NCBI RefSeq assembly: GCF_021531255.1
Contig: NZ_JAFBIO010000001.1
Location: forward strand, 310,001 to 374,000
Direction of reading: 5' to 3'
DNA from: Allofournierella massiliensis
GTDB lineage: Bacteria; Bacillota; Clostridia; Oscillospirales; Ruminococcaceae
Length of the DNA stretch: 64,000 nucleotides
Position 1 is the first letter of the stretch; each line of letters opens with the position of its first letter. The position numbers and the translations under genes were made by a program. The notes beneath the pieces were generated by a model. That model did no database searches and had not been told where the DNA came from. It saw nothing but the letters and a program-made list of their open reading frames with translations. This document shows positions 17,066-25,951 of the stretch, piece by piece.

Positions 17066-17473
17066 ATGGATGTTATTGAACTCTTCAAGCAGGCCGCTGT
17101 GGCCATGCAGTCGGATATGCGTTACCTGGCCCTGGATGCCGCCCGCCGCGCCATGGACAGCGATCAGGAGCTGCAGGACCTGATCGGCCAGTTCAACCTG
17201 GCCCGGATGGACCTGAACAACGAAATGGTGAAGGACGAGCGGGACGAAGCTCACATCAACGAGCTGAACAACCGGGTCAGCCAGCTGTACCAGCAGGTGA
17301 TGAACCACGAAAAGATGAAGGACTTCAACGAAGCCAAGGCCGAAGCGGAAAAGATGGTGGCTCACATCGACGCCATCATCAATACAGCCATGAACGGCGG
17401 GGATCCGATGCTGGTGCAGGAGCCTCAGGGCGGATGCAGCGGCAGCTGCTCCTCCTGCGCGGGCTGCCACTAA
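17066..17473 (+). CDS. ylbF: YlbF/YmcA-family regulator with cysteine-rich tail
   Basis: A 135-residue, mostly helical protein of the YlbF family. In B. subtilis YlbF, YmcA and YaaT form the Y-complex, which carries iron-sulfur clusters and controls RNase Y and Spo0A activation. The body matches the family (ELFKQAAVAMQSDMRYLALD, then AR-x-A-x2-x-D-x-ELQDLIGQF). The C-terminus is a compact cysteine motif, C-x3-C-x2-C-x2-C, followed by H and the stop; this could ligate a metal or cluster. AGGAG precedes the ATG by ten bases. It sits between miaB and mutS, an order I recall from related Clostridia. Confidence 0.85.
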   Translation: MDVIELFKQAAVAMQSDMRYLALDAARRAMDSDQELQDLIGQFNLARMDLNNEMVKDERDEAHINELNNRVSQLYQQVMNHEKMKDFNEAKAEAEKMVAHIDAIINTAMNGGDPMLVQEPQGGCSGSCSSCAGCH

Positions 17474-17480
17474 GAACAAG

Positions 17481-17510
17481 AGCCGGGGTAAGGGAAGCCT
17501 TATCCCGGCT
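17481..17510 (+). terminator. hairpin between ylbF and mutS (weak terminator)
   Basis: AGCCGGGGTAAGG pairs with CCTTATCCCGGCT (one wobble) around GAAG. Only TTGGT follows, so it probably reduces rather than stops transcription into mutS. Confidence 0.5.
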
Positions 17511-17579
17511 TTGGTAAACAAAAGGGGGAACTTTTCACAGGGGAAACTTTTCCCTGAGAGAACAGGAGGAAAGCAGACC

Positions 17580-20180
17580 ATGGCCGAGCTGTCGCCCATG
17601 ATGGCGCAATATTTTGAGATCAAGAAGCAGCACCCGGATGAAATCCTTTTTTTCCGTTTGGGCGACTTTTATGAGATGTTCTATGATGACGCCATTCTGG
17701 CGTCCCGGGAACTGGAACTGACCCTTACCGGACGGGATTGCGGCCAGGAAAAGCGTGCCCCCATGTGCGGCGTGCCCTTCCACAGCTACGAGGGCTATGT
17801 GGCCCGGCTGATTGCCAAAGGCTATAAGGTGGCCATCTGCGAGCAGATGGAGGACCCTGCCCTGGCCAAGGGGCTGGTGAAGCGGGATATCATCCGGGTC
17901 ATTACCCCGGGCACCGTCATTGAAAGCAGCATGCTGCAGGATGACCGGAACAACTACATTGCCAGCATCTGCGTCCAGGGGAATCAGGCGGGCCTCTGCT
18001 TTGCCGATATCTCCACCGGTGAGGCCCATGCCACCTGCCTGAATGCCGAAAAGCTGGGCCCTCAAATCATCACCGAGATCTGCCGCTTTACCCCCAGCGA
18101 ACTCCTGATGAACCCGGAACTGCTGCGCTATAAAGATGTGACCAGTTATATCAAGCAGCATATGACCTGCAGTGTGGAGCTGCTGGAGGACTCGGAGTAC
18201 GGGGACGAGGCGGTTCTGCCCCTGCTGTGGGAACAGTTTGGGGAGGATTGGCCCAAGAGCTGCGGCCTGGAACAGGGGAGCGTTACCGCCCGGGCCCTGG
18301 GGGCATTGCTGGGCTACCTGCACCGCACCCAGAAGAAGGGCGTGGAGCGGCTCAAGAGTGTGCACAACTATGCCGAGGCCCAGTTCATGCAGCTTTCCAT
18401 GGTCACCCGTGCCAACCTGGAACTGACCCAGACCCTGCGGGGCCGGGAGAAAAAGGGAACCCTGCTCTGGGTCCTGGATAAGACCCAGACTGCCATGGGC
18501 AAGCGGATGCTGCGCAGCTGGATCGAGCAGCCCCTGGTGAGCAGCCAGGCCATCAATCAGCGCCTGGCCGCTGTGGAGTCCCTGTTTGACCAGACCATCC
18601 TGCGGGCGGATATTGCGGAAGCGCTTTCCAGAGTGTTTGATATGGAGCGGCTGATGACCCGCACGGTGTACGGGTCGGCCACGCCCCGGGAAATCTACGC
18701 CCTGGCCAATACCTGCGACCAGCTGCCGGAATTGAAAAAGCTGGCAGGGGAGTGCGGCTGTGCCCCCCTGCAGGAGCTGGCAGACCGGATCGACCCGCTG
18801 GCCGATATCCGGGATAAGATCTATGCGGCCATCCAGGAGGAATGCCCCTCCACTTTAAAGGACGGGGGTGTCATCCGGGAAGGCTACAGCCAGGAAGTGG
18901 ATGAACTGCGGGATATCGTCCATGGCGGCAAGGGCTATCTGGCCCAGATGGAGGCCAAACTGCGGGAAGAGACCGGTATCCCCAAACTGAAGATCGGCTT
19001 CAACCGGGTGTTCGGGTATTATATCGAGATCAGCCGCACCTATACCGGGGAAATCCCCCAGGGCTTTGTCCGTAAGCAGACCCTGGCCAATGCCGAGCGG
19101 TACATAACCGACGACCTCAAGCAGCTGGAAAACAAGATCCTGGGTGCCAGCGAGCGGCTTCTGGTGCTGGAGCACGAGCTGTTCGACAGCCTGCTCAAGG
19201 AGATTTCCGGCCAGCTGGTACGCATCCAGGCCACGGCGGTGGCGGTGGCAACCCTGGATGTGCTGGCCTCCCTGGCGGAGGTGGCGGCGGTCAACCACTA
19301 TGTAAAGCCCCTGGTGGATGACGGAGATGAATTCGTCATTGAAGAGGGCCGTCACCCGGTGGTGGAGCAGGTGCTCAAGGGCAGCCTTTTTGTTCCCAAT
19401 GATACCCTGCTGGACTGCGGCGAAAACCGGATGCTCATCATCACCGGCCCCAACATGGCGGGCAAATCCACCTATATGCGCCAGAATGCCCTGATCGCCC
19501 TGATGGCTCAGATCGGCAGCTTTGTGCCGGCCAAGAGCTGCCGGCTGGGTGTGGTGGACGCCATCTTCACCCGGGTGGGCGCTTCGGACGACCTGGCGGC
19601 GGGCCAGTCCACCTTTATGGTGGAGATGACCGAGGTGGCGGAAATTCTCCAGAAAGCCACCCCCAAGAGCCTGGTGATCCTGGATGAGATCGGCCGGGGT
19701 ACCTCCACCTTTGACGGCATGAGCATTGCCCGGGCCGTGGTGGAGCATATTTGCGATAAAAAGGAAGGCCCGGGCTGCAAGACCCTTTTCGCCACCCATT
19801 ACCATGAGCTTACCGAGATGGAAAACTCTCTGGAAGGGGTCAAGAATTACAACATTGCGGTGAAAAAGCGGGGCGATGACGTCACCTTCCTGCGGCGGAT
19901 CCTGCGGGGCGCGGCGGACGACAGCTACGGCATCGAGGTGGCCAAGCTGGCAGGTTTGCCCGCCAGCGTCACCAAGCGGGCCAAACAGATCCTGAAAGCG
20001 CTGGAAGCCTCCGCCCCGGATGCCCACAAGGTAATGCAGCTGGATTTTGAGACGGTGGAGGCCTACCAGTCCCCCGAAGCGCCCAGCGAGGTGTTCGATA
20101 AACTGAAAGCGCTGGATGTGGATACCTTGACGCCCCTGGAAGCGCTCAATTTCCTGTATGAACTGAAAAAATTTTTCTAA
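17580..20180 (+). CDS. mutS: DNA mismatch repair protein MutS
   Basis: The 866-residue protein recognises mismatches and recruits MutL. The mismatch-binding F-x-E motif is present (DFYEMF, F30 and E32). The C-terminal ABC-type ATPase shows Walker A GPNMAGKST (about 621-629), the STFMVEM signature region and VILDEIGRGTSTFDG as Walker B. The C-terminus ends in a helix-rich segment (LTPLEALNFLYELKK) as in MutS1. A GTG-type extension upstream to 17511 lacks support. AGGAGG sits nine bases before ATG 17580. mutL follows after 30 bases. Confidence 0.97.
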   Translation: MAELSPMMAQYFEIKKQHPDEILFFRLGDFYEMFYDDAILASRELELTLTGRDCGQEKRAPMCGVPFHSYEGYVARLIAKGYKVAICEQMEDPALAKGLVKRDIIRVITPGTVIESSMLQDDRNNYIASICVQGNQAGLCFADISTGEAHATCLNAEKLGPQIITEICRFTPSELLMNPELLRYKDVTSYIKQHMTCSVELLEDSEYGDEAVLPLLWEQFGEDWPKSCGLEQGSVTARALGALLGYLHRTQKKGVERLKSVHNYAEAQFMQLSMVTRANLELTQTLRGREKKGTLLWVLDKTQTAMGKRMLRSWIEQPLVSSQAINQRLAAVESLFDQTILRADIAEALSRVFDMERLMTRTVYGSATPREIYALANTCDQLPELKKLAGECGCAPLQELADRIDPLADIRDKIYAAIQEECPSTLKDGGVIREGYSQEVDELRDIVHGGKGYLAQMEAKLREETGIPKLKIGFNRVFGYYIEISRTYTGEIPQGFVRKQTLANAERYITDDLKQLENKILGASERLLVLEHELFDSLLKEISGQLVRIQATAVAVATLDVLASLAEVAAVNHYVKPLVDDGDEFVIEEGRHPVVEQVLKGSLFVPNDTLLDCGENRMLIITGPNMAGKSTYMRQNALIALMAQIGSFVPAKSCRLGVVDAIFTRVGASDDLAAGQSTFMVEMTEVAEILQKATPKSLVILDEIGRGTSTFDGMSIARAVVEHICDKKEGPGCKTLFATHYHELTEMENSLEGVKNYNIAVKKRGDDVTFLRRILRGAADDSYGIEVAKLAGLPASVTKRAKQILKALEASAPDAHKVMQLDFETVEAYQSPEAPSEVFDKLKALDVDTLTPLEALNFLYELKKFF

Positions 20181-20210
20181 CTCTCACAAGCAGAAAGGCA
20201 GGTGGCTCAA

Positions 20211-22274
20211 ATGGCAGTGATTCATGTGCTGGACCCCCACACCGCAGAGCTGATTGCGGCGGGCGAGGTGGTGGAGCGGCCGGCCTCGGTGGCCAAGGAA
20301 CTGCTGGAAAACGCCGTGGACGCGGGAGCGAGCCAGATCACCCTCACCATCGAGCGGGGCGGCATCTCCCTGCTGGAAGTGGCGGATAACGGCAGCGGTA
20401 TTGAGAGCGAGTATATCGCCAAAGCCTTTATCCGGCATGCCACCAGCAAGATTCGCTGTGAAAAGGACCTGGAAAGCATCCATACACTGGGCTTCCGGGG
20501 TGAGGCTCTGGCCTCCATTGCCAGCGTGGCCCGGGTGGAGGTGCTGACCCGCACCGAAGAAGACGAATTTGCCTGCCGCTACCGCATTGAGGGCGGCAGA
20601 GAACAGGGGATGGAGGCAGGCGCCCGGCCGGTGGGAACCACCATATCGGTGCGGGATCTATTCTACAATACCCCGGCCCGCATGAAGTTCTTGAAAAAGG
20701 ATTCCAGTGAGGGCACCTTTGTGGGCGAGACCATCTCCCGCATTGCCCTGTCTCATCCGGAGATCGCCTTTACTTTTATCCGGGACGGCAAGGTGCAGTT
20801 CCGCACCACCGGGGACGGAAAGCTGAAAAGCGCCGCCTATGCGGTTCTGGGCAAGGCTTTTTCCCAGAATCTGCTGGAGGTGGAGGGGGGCAAGGAACCC
20901 TATAAAGTAGAAGGCCTTGTCACCTCTCCCGCTGACTGCCGGGCCAGCCGGGGTATGCAGTTCTTCTATATCAACGGCCGGTTTGTCAAAAACCGTACCA
21001 TGATGGCCGCCCTGGAAAACGCCTATAAAGGCACCCTGATGCAGGGACGTTTCCCCGGCTGCCTGCTCATGCTGGAAATGCCTGCGGATCTGGTGGATGT
21101 GAACGTGCATCCCGCCAAGACCGAGGTGCGGTTTGCCCGGGAGGCGGATGTATTTGATGCGGTGTACGGGGCGGTAAAAGCCACCGTTCTGCTGCCGGCC
21201 AGCGGCGAAAGGCGGTTCCGGTTTGAAGAAACCCGGCAGCCGGCACCTCAAACCGGGCAGCAAAAAGAGGAAAAACCACAAGCTACAAAACCGGCCCAAA
21301 CCTTGCCGGTGGGGGAAGCCGGCCCCTTGCACGGGGCTTCTGAGCCTGTAAAAACCGATACTGTCAGGAGTGGGTCGGCATGGCCGATGCCTCCCCGGCA
21401 GGAGATGCCCCGCCGGGAAGAAAGGATGCCGGCAGGCCGGCCTTCCCTGGCCGACCCGGTTCTGTCCCCCTGGGCGCATACTCTCCAATCTGCCTCCCTT
21501 ACCCTGCAGCGGGATAGCCGCCCGGTGCGGGAGGAAGAACTGGATATCTGCCCCACCGAGGAAGAAAGCCAGGCATTTACAGCCGCTCCGGCACAGCCGG
21601 CCAGCCAGCCGGAAAAACCGGAACCGGCTGCCCTTGCCCAGGCAGCTCCCGCCCCCCAGGAACCGGAAAAAGGACAGCAGCTGGAACTGGAGCCCCCGGA
21701 AGAAGAGCCCCTGCGGTATGTGGGAGAGGTCTTCAAAACCTACATCGTCACCCAGCGGGGCGAGGAACTCTGCCTGATCGACAAGCACGCAGCCCATGAG
21801 CGGATGATCTATGAGCAGATCGCCGCCAATTACGGCCATGTGAGCAGCCAGATGCTGCTGGTGCCGGTGCAGGTGAACCTGTCGGCGGAAGAAAAGGACG
21901 CGGTGCTGCAGAACCTGCAGATGTTGGAGGATGCCGGGGTGGAATTGGAAGACTTCGGCGGCAATACCGTGCTGCTGCGGGCGGTACCTGCCGATGTGGT
22001 CATCGAGGACGGGGAGAGCCTGGTGGTGGAACTGGCTGCCAAGCTGGCAAAGGGAAGCAAGGACGCCCTGAGCGAAAAGACCGAATGGGTGCTGCACTCC
22101 ATCTCCTGCCGGGCAGCCATGAAGGCGGGGGATAAAAACCACAGTGAGCCTCTGATGGCCATTGCCCAGGCAGTGCTTTCCGGAAAGATCCCGCCCTTCT
22201 GCCCTCACGGGAGGCCCATTGTATTAAGACTCACCAAAAAGGAGCTGGAAAAACAGTTTGGCAGACTTGGCTGA
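20211..22274 (+). CDS. mutL: DNA mismatch repair protein MutL
   Basis: This 687-residue GHKL ATPase has ELLENAVDAGA (N box), DNGSGIE and GFRGEAL in its N-terminal domain. A long Pro/Ala/Glu-rich linker follows (about 330-510), then a C-terminal endonuclease and dimerisation domain. The metal-binding motif usually written DQHA-x2-E-x4-E reads DKHAAHERMIYE (about 524-535), and CPHGRP is present near the end. It should nick the new strand after MutS binds a mismatch. ATG 20211 is preferred over GTG 20202, because AAAGGCAGG lies at the right distance. The last 17 bases overlap miaA. Confidence 0.95.
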   Translation: MAVIHVLDPHTAELIAAGEVVERPASVAKELLENAVDAGASQITLTIERGGISLLEVADNGSGIESEYIAKAFIRHATSKIRCEKDLESIHTLGFRGEALASIASVARVEVLTRTEEDEFACRYRIEGGREQGMEAGARPVGTTISVRDLFYNTPARMKFLKKDSSEGTFVGETISRIALSHPEIAFTFIRDGKVQFRTTGDGKLKSAAYAVLGKAFSQNLLEVEGGKEPYKVEGLVTSPADCRASRGMQFFYINGRFVKNRTMMAALENAYKGTLMQGRFPGCLLMLEMPADLVDVNVHPAKTEVRFAREADVFDAVYGAVKATVLLPASGERRFRFEETRQPAPQTGQQKEEKPQATKPAQTLPVGEAGPLHGASEPVKTDTVRSGSAWPMPPRQEMPRREERMPAGRPSLADPVLSPWAHTLQSASLTLQRDSRPVREEELDICPTEEESQAFTAAPAQPASQPEKPEPAALAQAAPAPQEPEKGQQLELEPPEEEPLRYVGEVFKTYIVTQRGEELCLIDKHAAHERMIYEQIAANYGHVSSQMLLVPVQVNLSAEEKDAVLQNLQMLEDAGVELEDFGGNTVLLRAVPADVVIEDGESLVVELAAKLAKGSKDALSEKTEWVLHSISCRAAMKAGDKNHSEPLMAIAQAVLSGKIPPFCPHGRPIVLRLTKKELEKQFGRLG

Positions 22275-23208
22275 GAAAAAACCGGATTTGCTGGTGGTGG
22301 GCGGGCCTACCGCTTCGGGCAAAACCTCTCTGGCAATCCGACTGGCCCGGGAATTGGGGGGCGAGATCCTCTCGGCGGATTCCATGCAGATCTACCGGGG
22401 GCTGGAAATCGGCACCGCCAAGGCAACACCGGAGGAACAGCAGGGCATTCCCCACCACATGCTCAACATCCGATCCCCGGAGGAAAGCTACAGTGTGGCG
22501 GAATATGTGGACGAGGCGGCCCGAGTGATCCGGGAAATCCGTGCCCGGGGCCGGGTACCCATCCTGGCCGGCGGTACAGGTCTGTATATTTCCAGCCTGC
22601 TGCGGGGCCTTCGGTTTGAGCCCCAGCCCGATACCAGCCCCATCCGCGCCCGATTGGAGTGGGAATGGGAGGAGGGCGGTTCGGCTCTTCTCTATGAGCG
22701 GCTGCAAAAACTGGACCCGGAGGCGGCGGAAAAGATCCATCCCCACAACCGGGTTCGGGTGATCCGGGCGTTGGAGGTCTGCGAGGAGGGCGGCAGTCAG
22801 GCCTTTTCTCGTCAAAAGGCCCAGGCTCTCCCGGAGGAAAGACCCTACCGGGCCCTGCTGCTTTGCCTGAATTACCAGGACCGGCAGCAGCTTTACCGGC
22901 GCATCGACCTGCGGGTGGATAAGATGATGGAGCAGGGGCTTCTGAATGAGGCGGTGCAGGTCTACCTGCACCGGCACAGCTGGCTTACAGCGGCTCAGGC
23001 TATAGGGTATAAAGAGTTTTTTGGATATTTTGAGGGCCGTCAGACCCTGCCGGAATGTGTGGAACTGCTGAAGCAGTCCTCCCGCCGGTATGCCAAGCGG
23101 CAGCTCACCTGGTTCCGGCATCAGGAAGAGGCCGTCTGGCTGGAAGCCTCCGACCCGCAGGCAGGGGACGAGGCGGCAGAGCTGGCGCGGGCGTTTTTAA
23201 AGGGATGA
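22258..23208 (+). CDS. miaA: tRNA dimethylallyltransferase MiaA
   Basis: The 316-residue enzyme transfers a dimethylallyl group to A37 of tRNAs reading UNN codons; MiaB at 15441 then thiomethylates it. Motifs include the P-loop GGPTASGKTS (about 15-24), LSADSMQIYRGLEIGTAK, IPHHMLNI, the GGTGLYI loop and the C-terminal RYAKRQLTWFR segment. It starts at a TTG inside the end of mutL, with AAGGAG about 14 bases upstream. A second TTG nine bases later is possible. The overlap indicates translational coupling in a mutS-mutL-miaA operon. Confidence 0.95.
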   Translation: MADLAEKKPDLLVVGGPTASGKTSLAIRLARELGGEILSADSMQIYRGLEIGTAKATPEEQQGIPHHMLNIRSPEESYSVAEYVDEAARVIREIRARGRVPILAGGTGLYISSLLRGLRFEPQPDTSPIRARLEWEWEEGGSALLYERLQKLDPEAAEKIHPHNRVRVIRALEVCEEGGSQAFSRQKAQALPEERPYRALLLCLNYQDRQQLYRRIDLRVDKMMEQGLLNEAVQVYLHRHSWLTAAQAIGYKEFFGYFEGRQTLPECVELLKQSSRRYAKRQLTWFRHQEEAVWLEASDPQAGDEAAELARAFLKG

Positions 23209-23227
23209 CCGGGAAAGGAGGCCGGCA

Positions 23228-24448
23228 GTGGACGAGAAAAAAAGGAAAAAGAATCAGATCCTTTCCTGGGCCATCCGGGGGCTTCTGGCCCTTCTGGCCC
23301 TGTATGTGGGAATGCAGCTGTTGGCTGTAATGAATCGGGGGTATAAAACCGAGACGGCCATCCAGTACAGCATGACCGACAGCATCACCATGGACGGCTT
23401 TTTGGATTTTGACCAGATCACGGTGGAAGGGGATGGCCTGCTGGGATATCTGGTCAAGAGCGGAGAGAGAGTTTCGGCTGGTACGGCCTTGGCCGAAAAA
23501 TATGACAGCATTGAACAGGCCCAGTGCCGGGAACAGCTGCAAAAGGTGGAAGATCAGATCGCCCTGCTGGAAAAGAGCCAGAGCAATGCGGCCGATGTGG
23601 ATATCCTGCTGAACCAGATGCAGAGCAATCTCATCCAGGTACTGGAAGACCTGGACCGGAAGGATTATTCCGGCCTGGAAGAGAGCGGAGGCGAATACCT
23701 GCTTTCGGCCAATAAATTCCAGTACACCACCGGCAAGGTGCGGGATTTTTCCCAGCCCCTGAGTCAGCTGCAATCTGCGAAGCAGGAATTGGAATCCCAA
23801 CTGGGTAGCCCGGAGGCCATTTATGCTTCCACCAGCGGCTATTTTGTGGACGCCCCCCATGCGCTGACCCTGGATCTGGACCGGGAAAGTTTGCAGAATA
23901 CCACCCCGGCCCAGATGAAGGAATATCTCTCTCAGGACCATACTTCTCCGCTTTCCGGCGCTGCCGGCAAGATCGTTACCAGCTATCAATGGTATTTTTA
24001 CGGGGTGTGCACCCTGGAAGAGAGCGGAAAGTTCAGTGATACCGAGGAAGTTACCCTTTCTTTCCCCGGCTGGGCGGAGCAAAAACTGCCGGCCCAGGTG
24101 GTGCAAGTCATTCCCGACGAGGAAGCGGGGGTCGCAAAGGTGGTGCTGAGCTGCGAGTACATGAATGCGGAAATCCCCGCATTGGCCCAGCAGTCTGCCC
24201 AGGTGGATTTCGCCAGCTACGAGGGCATCCGAATCCCTGCCGAGGCGCTGCATATCGTGGACGGAAACAAGGGCGTCTATGTAAAATACGGGAATATCGT
24301 CTATTTCCGCAAGATCCAGATTTTGTATCAGGATGAAGATTTTATCCTGGTGCCGGAAGGCGGCAAGGTGGGCAGCGACAATGAGGTGAGGTCGTATGAC
24401 GAGATCATCACCGAGGGCAGCGGCCTGAAAGACGAGAAATTGCTATAA
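23228..24448 (+). CDS. HlyD-like membrane-fusion (adaptor) protein without adjacent transporter
   Basis: A 406-residue protein with a basic N-terminus, one membrane anchor (about 12-34), then a lipoyl/biotinyl-like segment (GLLGYLVKSGERVSAGTALAE). A helical coiled region and a second beta-rich half (IRIPAEALHIVDGNKGVYV) follow, the general plan of HlyD/AcrA-type adaptor proteins. In Gram-positive organisms such proteins usually work with ABC exporters, but no transporter or outer-membrane partner is nearby. It lies between miaA and the division gene sepF, so a role at the cell envelope is only inferred. GTG 23228 is preceded by AAAGGAGG. Confidence 0.7.
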   Translation: MDEKKRKKNQILSWAIRGLLALLALYVGMQLLAVMNRGYKTETAIQYSMTDSITMDGFLDFDQITVEGDGLLGYLVKSGERVSAGTALAEKYDSIEQAQCREQLQKVEDQIALLEKSQSNAADVDILLNQMQSNLIQVLEDLDRKDYSGLEESGGEYLLSANKFQYTTGKVRDFSQPLSQLQSAKQELESQLGSPEAIYASTSGYFVDAPHALTLDLDRESLQNTTPAQMKEYLSQDHTSPLSGAAGKIVTSYQWYFYGVCTLEESGKFSDTEEVTLSFPGWAEQKLPAQVVQVIPDEEAGVAKVVLSCEYMNAEIPALAQQSAQVDFASYEGIRIPAEALHIVDGNKGVYVKYGNIVYFRKIQILYQDEDFILVPEGGKVGSDNEVRSYDEIITEGSGLKDEKLL

Positions 24449-24474
24449 GTCCGGCAAAAATATCTCTGCTTTGG

Positions 24475-24503
24475 TTGACATCCTGCCCAAAACAGGGGAT
24501 AAT
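24475..24503 (+). promoter_or_regulatory. promoter upstream of sepF
   Basis: TTGACA (24475-24480) and GATAAT (24498-24503) with a 17-base spacer, leaving a leader of about 150 bases that holds no gene. Confidence 0.7.
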
Positions 24504-24663
24504 AAAACTATGTAAACCCTGGGGCAGACTGCGGCAGGGCCGGTGATCCGGCCCGCATCGGCGGGGTGTTCCGATTTTGTACCGGGCGGCGAGGCAGCCG
24601 CAGAAAGAAATCGTTTTTGCCGTGTACTGTACAGCGCGGTAAAAATATAAGGAGGATATCTGG

Positions 24664-25107
24664 ATGTGGGATAAACTGAAAAATGCTCTTGGCATTGGCG
24701 AAGAGGATGATCTGGGCGAATACGAAACGGACGATATGCCGTTTGTGAGCAGCGGCCGCGCCCCGGCAGATGACGGGGCAGACCTGGGGGTGCCCAAGCG
24801 GAACAAGGTGGTAAACATCAACGCCACCACCCAGTTGCAGGTTGTGCTGGTCAAGCCCGAGCGCTTTGACGACGCCAGCTCCATTGCGGACCACCTCAAT
24901 GCCAAGCGCACGGTGGTGCTCAACCTGGAAAACACCAACAAAGAGGTTTCCCGCCGGCTGGTGGATTTCCTTTCCGGAGTGGCCTATGCCAACAATGGCC
25001 AGATGAAGCGGGTTGCTGCCAGCACCTTTATCATCACCCCGTATAATGTGGATATCATGGGCGAAGATCTGCTGGACGAGCTGGAGAGCAATGGCGTATT
25101 CTTCTGA
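24664..25107 (+). CDS. sepF: cell division protein SepF
   Basis: A 147-residue FtsZ-interacting protein with an N-terminal amphipathic helix (MWDKLKNALGI) that binds membrane, an acidic linker, and the conserved C-terminal domain (RPERFDD-like VKPERFDDAS, VLNLENTNKEVSRRLVDFL, GVAYANNGQMKRVA, FIITPYNVDI). SepF polymerises and anchors the Z-ring. AAGGAGG precedes the ATG. It opens a sepF-ylmH-divIVA division cluster, and its last 17 bases overlap ylmH. Confidence 0.95.
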   Translation: MWDKLKNALGIGEEDDLGEYETDDMPFVSSGRAPADDGADLGVPKRNKVVNINATTQLQVVLVKPERFDDASSIADHLNAKRTVVLNLENTNKEVSRRLVDFLSGVAYANNGQMKRVAASTFIITPYNVDIMGEDLLDELESNGVFF

Positions 25108-25897
25108 TCCCCATCAAAAGCGAAATTTCCTTCCCCCGCAAAACCAGCAGGAAAACCTGGTGATGCGCCGGGCGGAAGATCTCTGCCGGGCGGCCTCCAA
25201 AAGGGGGAAAGCCTGCTTTTCCGCTTTTTTGAGCGACCGGCAGCAAGACCTGGCCCGTGCCGCCCTGGAAAAGCTGGGCTGCGATTTTTATCGCTTTGAC
25301 GGGGGATACCCGCAGGCTCAGCGCCAGGTGCTGGTGCTGGACCCGGAAGGGGAGGATGCCCCGGCCCCGGTCTGTTTTCTGCGGATCGAAAGCACCGCCT
25401 TTGCCCAGCAGAAGCTGACACACCAGGATTACCTGGGGGCTCTGCTGGGGCTTTCGGTGGAGCGGGAATGTCTGGGCGATATCCTGCTTTTGCCCGGTGA
25501 GCCGCAGGTTGCATATGCGGCGGTACTGGAACGGATGGCGGATTTTTTGGTCCGGGAACTGACCCAGGTGGGCCGGGACCCGGTGCGGACCACCGTCTGT
25601 GAGGCTGCCGAGGTGGAATGGCAGGAGATGCCGGAACCGGAGGTTAAAATGGCAACGGTTTCCTCCCTGCGGCTGGATAGCGTGCTGGCGGCCCTGCTCA
25701 ATACCAGCAGAGCGCAGGCTTGCGCCCTGATCCGGGAGGGCAGGGTAGAGATTGGCCATATTCCCCAGACCAACGCCCATGCCGGCGTATACGAAGGGGA
25801 TGTCTTTTCCATTCGGGGAAAAGGAAAGTTCCGGCTGAAGGCTGTGGGAGGCCGAAGCCGGAAAGACAGGATCTTCATAGAGTTTTTTCAGTACTGA
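25091..25897 (+). CDS. ylmH: YlmH-family S4-domain RNA-binding protein
   Basis: The product is 268 residues if the ATG at 25091 is used; GGAGAG precedes it and it overlaps sepF. The N-terminal two thirds are typical of YlmH (DRQQDLARAAL, LGALLGLSVERECLGDIL). The C-terminal S4 domain (LRLDSVLAALLNTSRAQACALIREGRVEI) binds structured RNA. YlmH has been linked to septum placement and more recently to rescue of stalled large ribosomal subunits. The position between sepF and divIVA is the conserved Gram-positive order. Confidence 0.9.
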   Translation: MAYSSDPHQKRNFLPPQNQQENLVMRRAEDLCRAASKRGKACFSAFLSDRQQDLARAALEKLGCDFYRFDGGYPQAQRQVLVLDPEGEDAPAPVCFLRIESTAFAQQKLTHQDYLGALLGLSVERECLGDILLLPGEPQVAYAAVLERMADFLVRELTQVGRDPVRTTVCEAAEVEWQEMPEPEVKMATVSSLRLDSVLAALLNTSRAQACALIREGRVEIGHIPQTNAHAGVYEGDVFSIRGKGKFRLKAVGGRSRKDRIFIEFFQY

Positions 25898-25951
25898 TCC
25901 TTTTGCGGGATCCCAGTATGAACGAATAAGTACATCGGAGGAAGAAACAGT

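Noticed and set aside
20161-20180. A-rich and T-rich run at the end of mutS as a terminator
   Set aside because: No stable hairpin precedes it, and mutL follows closely with a ribosome-binding site, so readthrough is expected.
21190-21760. Pro/Ala/Glu-rich low-complexity segment in mutL as a foreign insertion
   Set aside because: MutL proteins normally carry a variable linker here; the frame and base composition continue smoothly on both sides.
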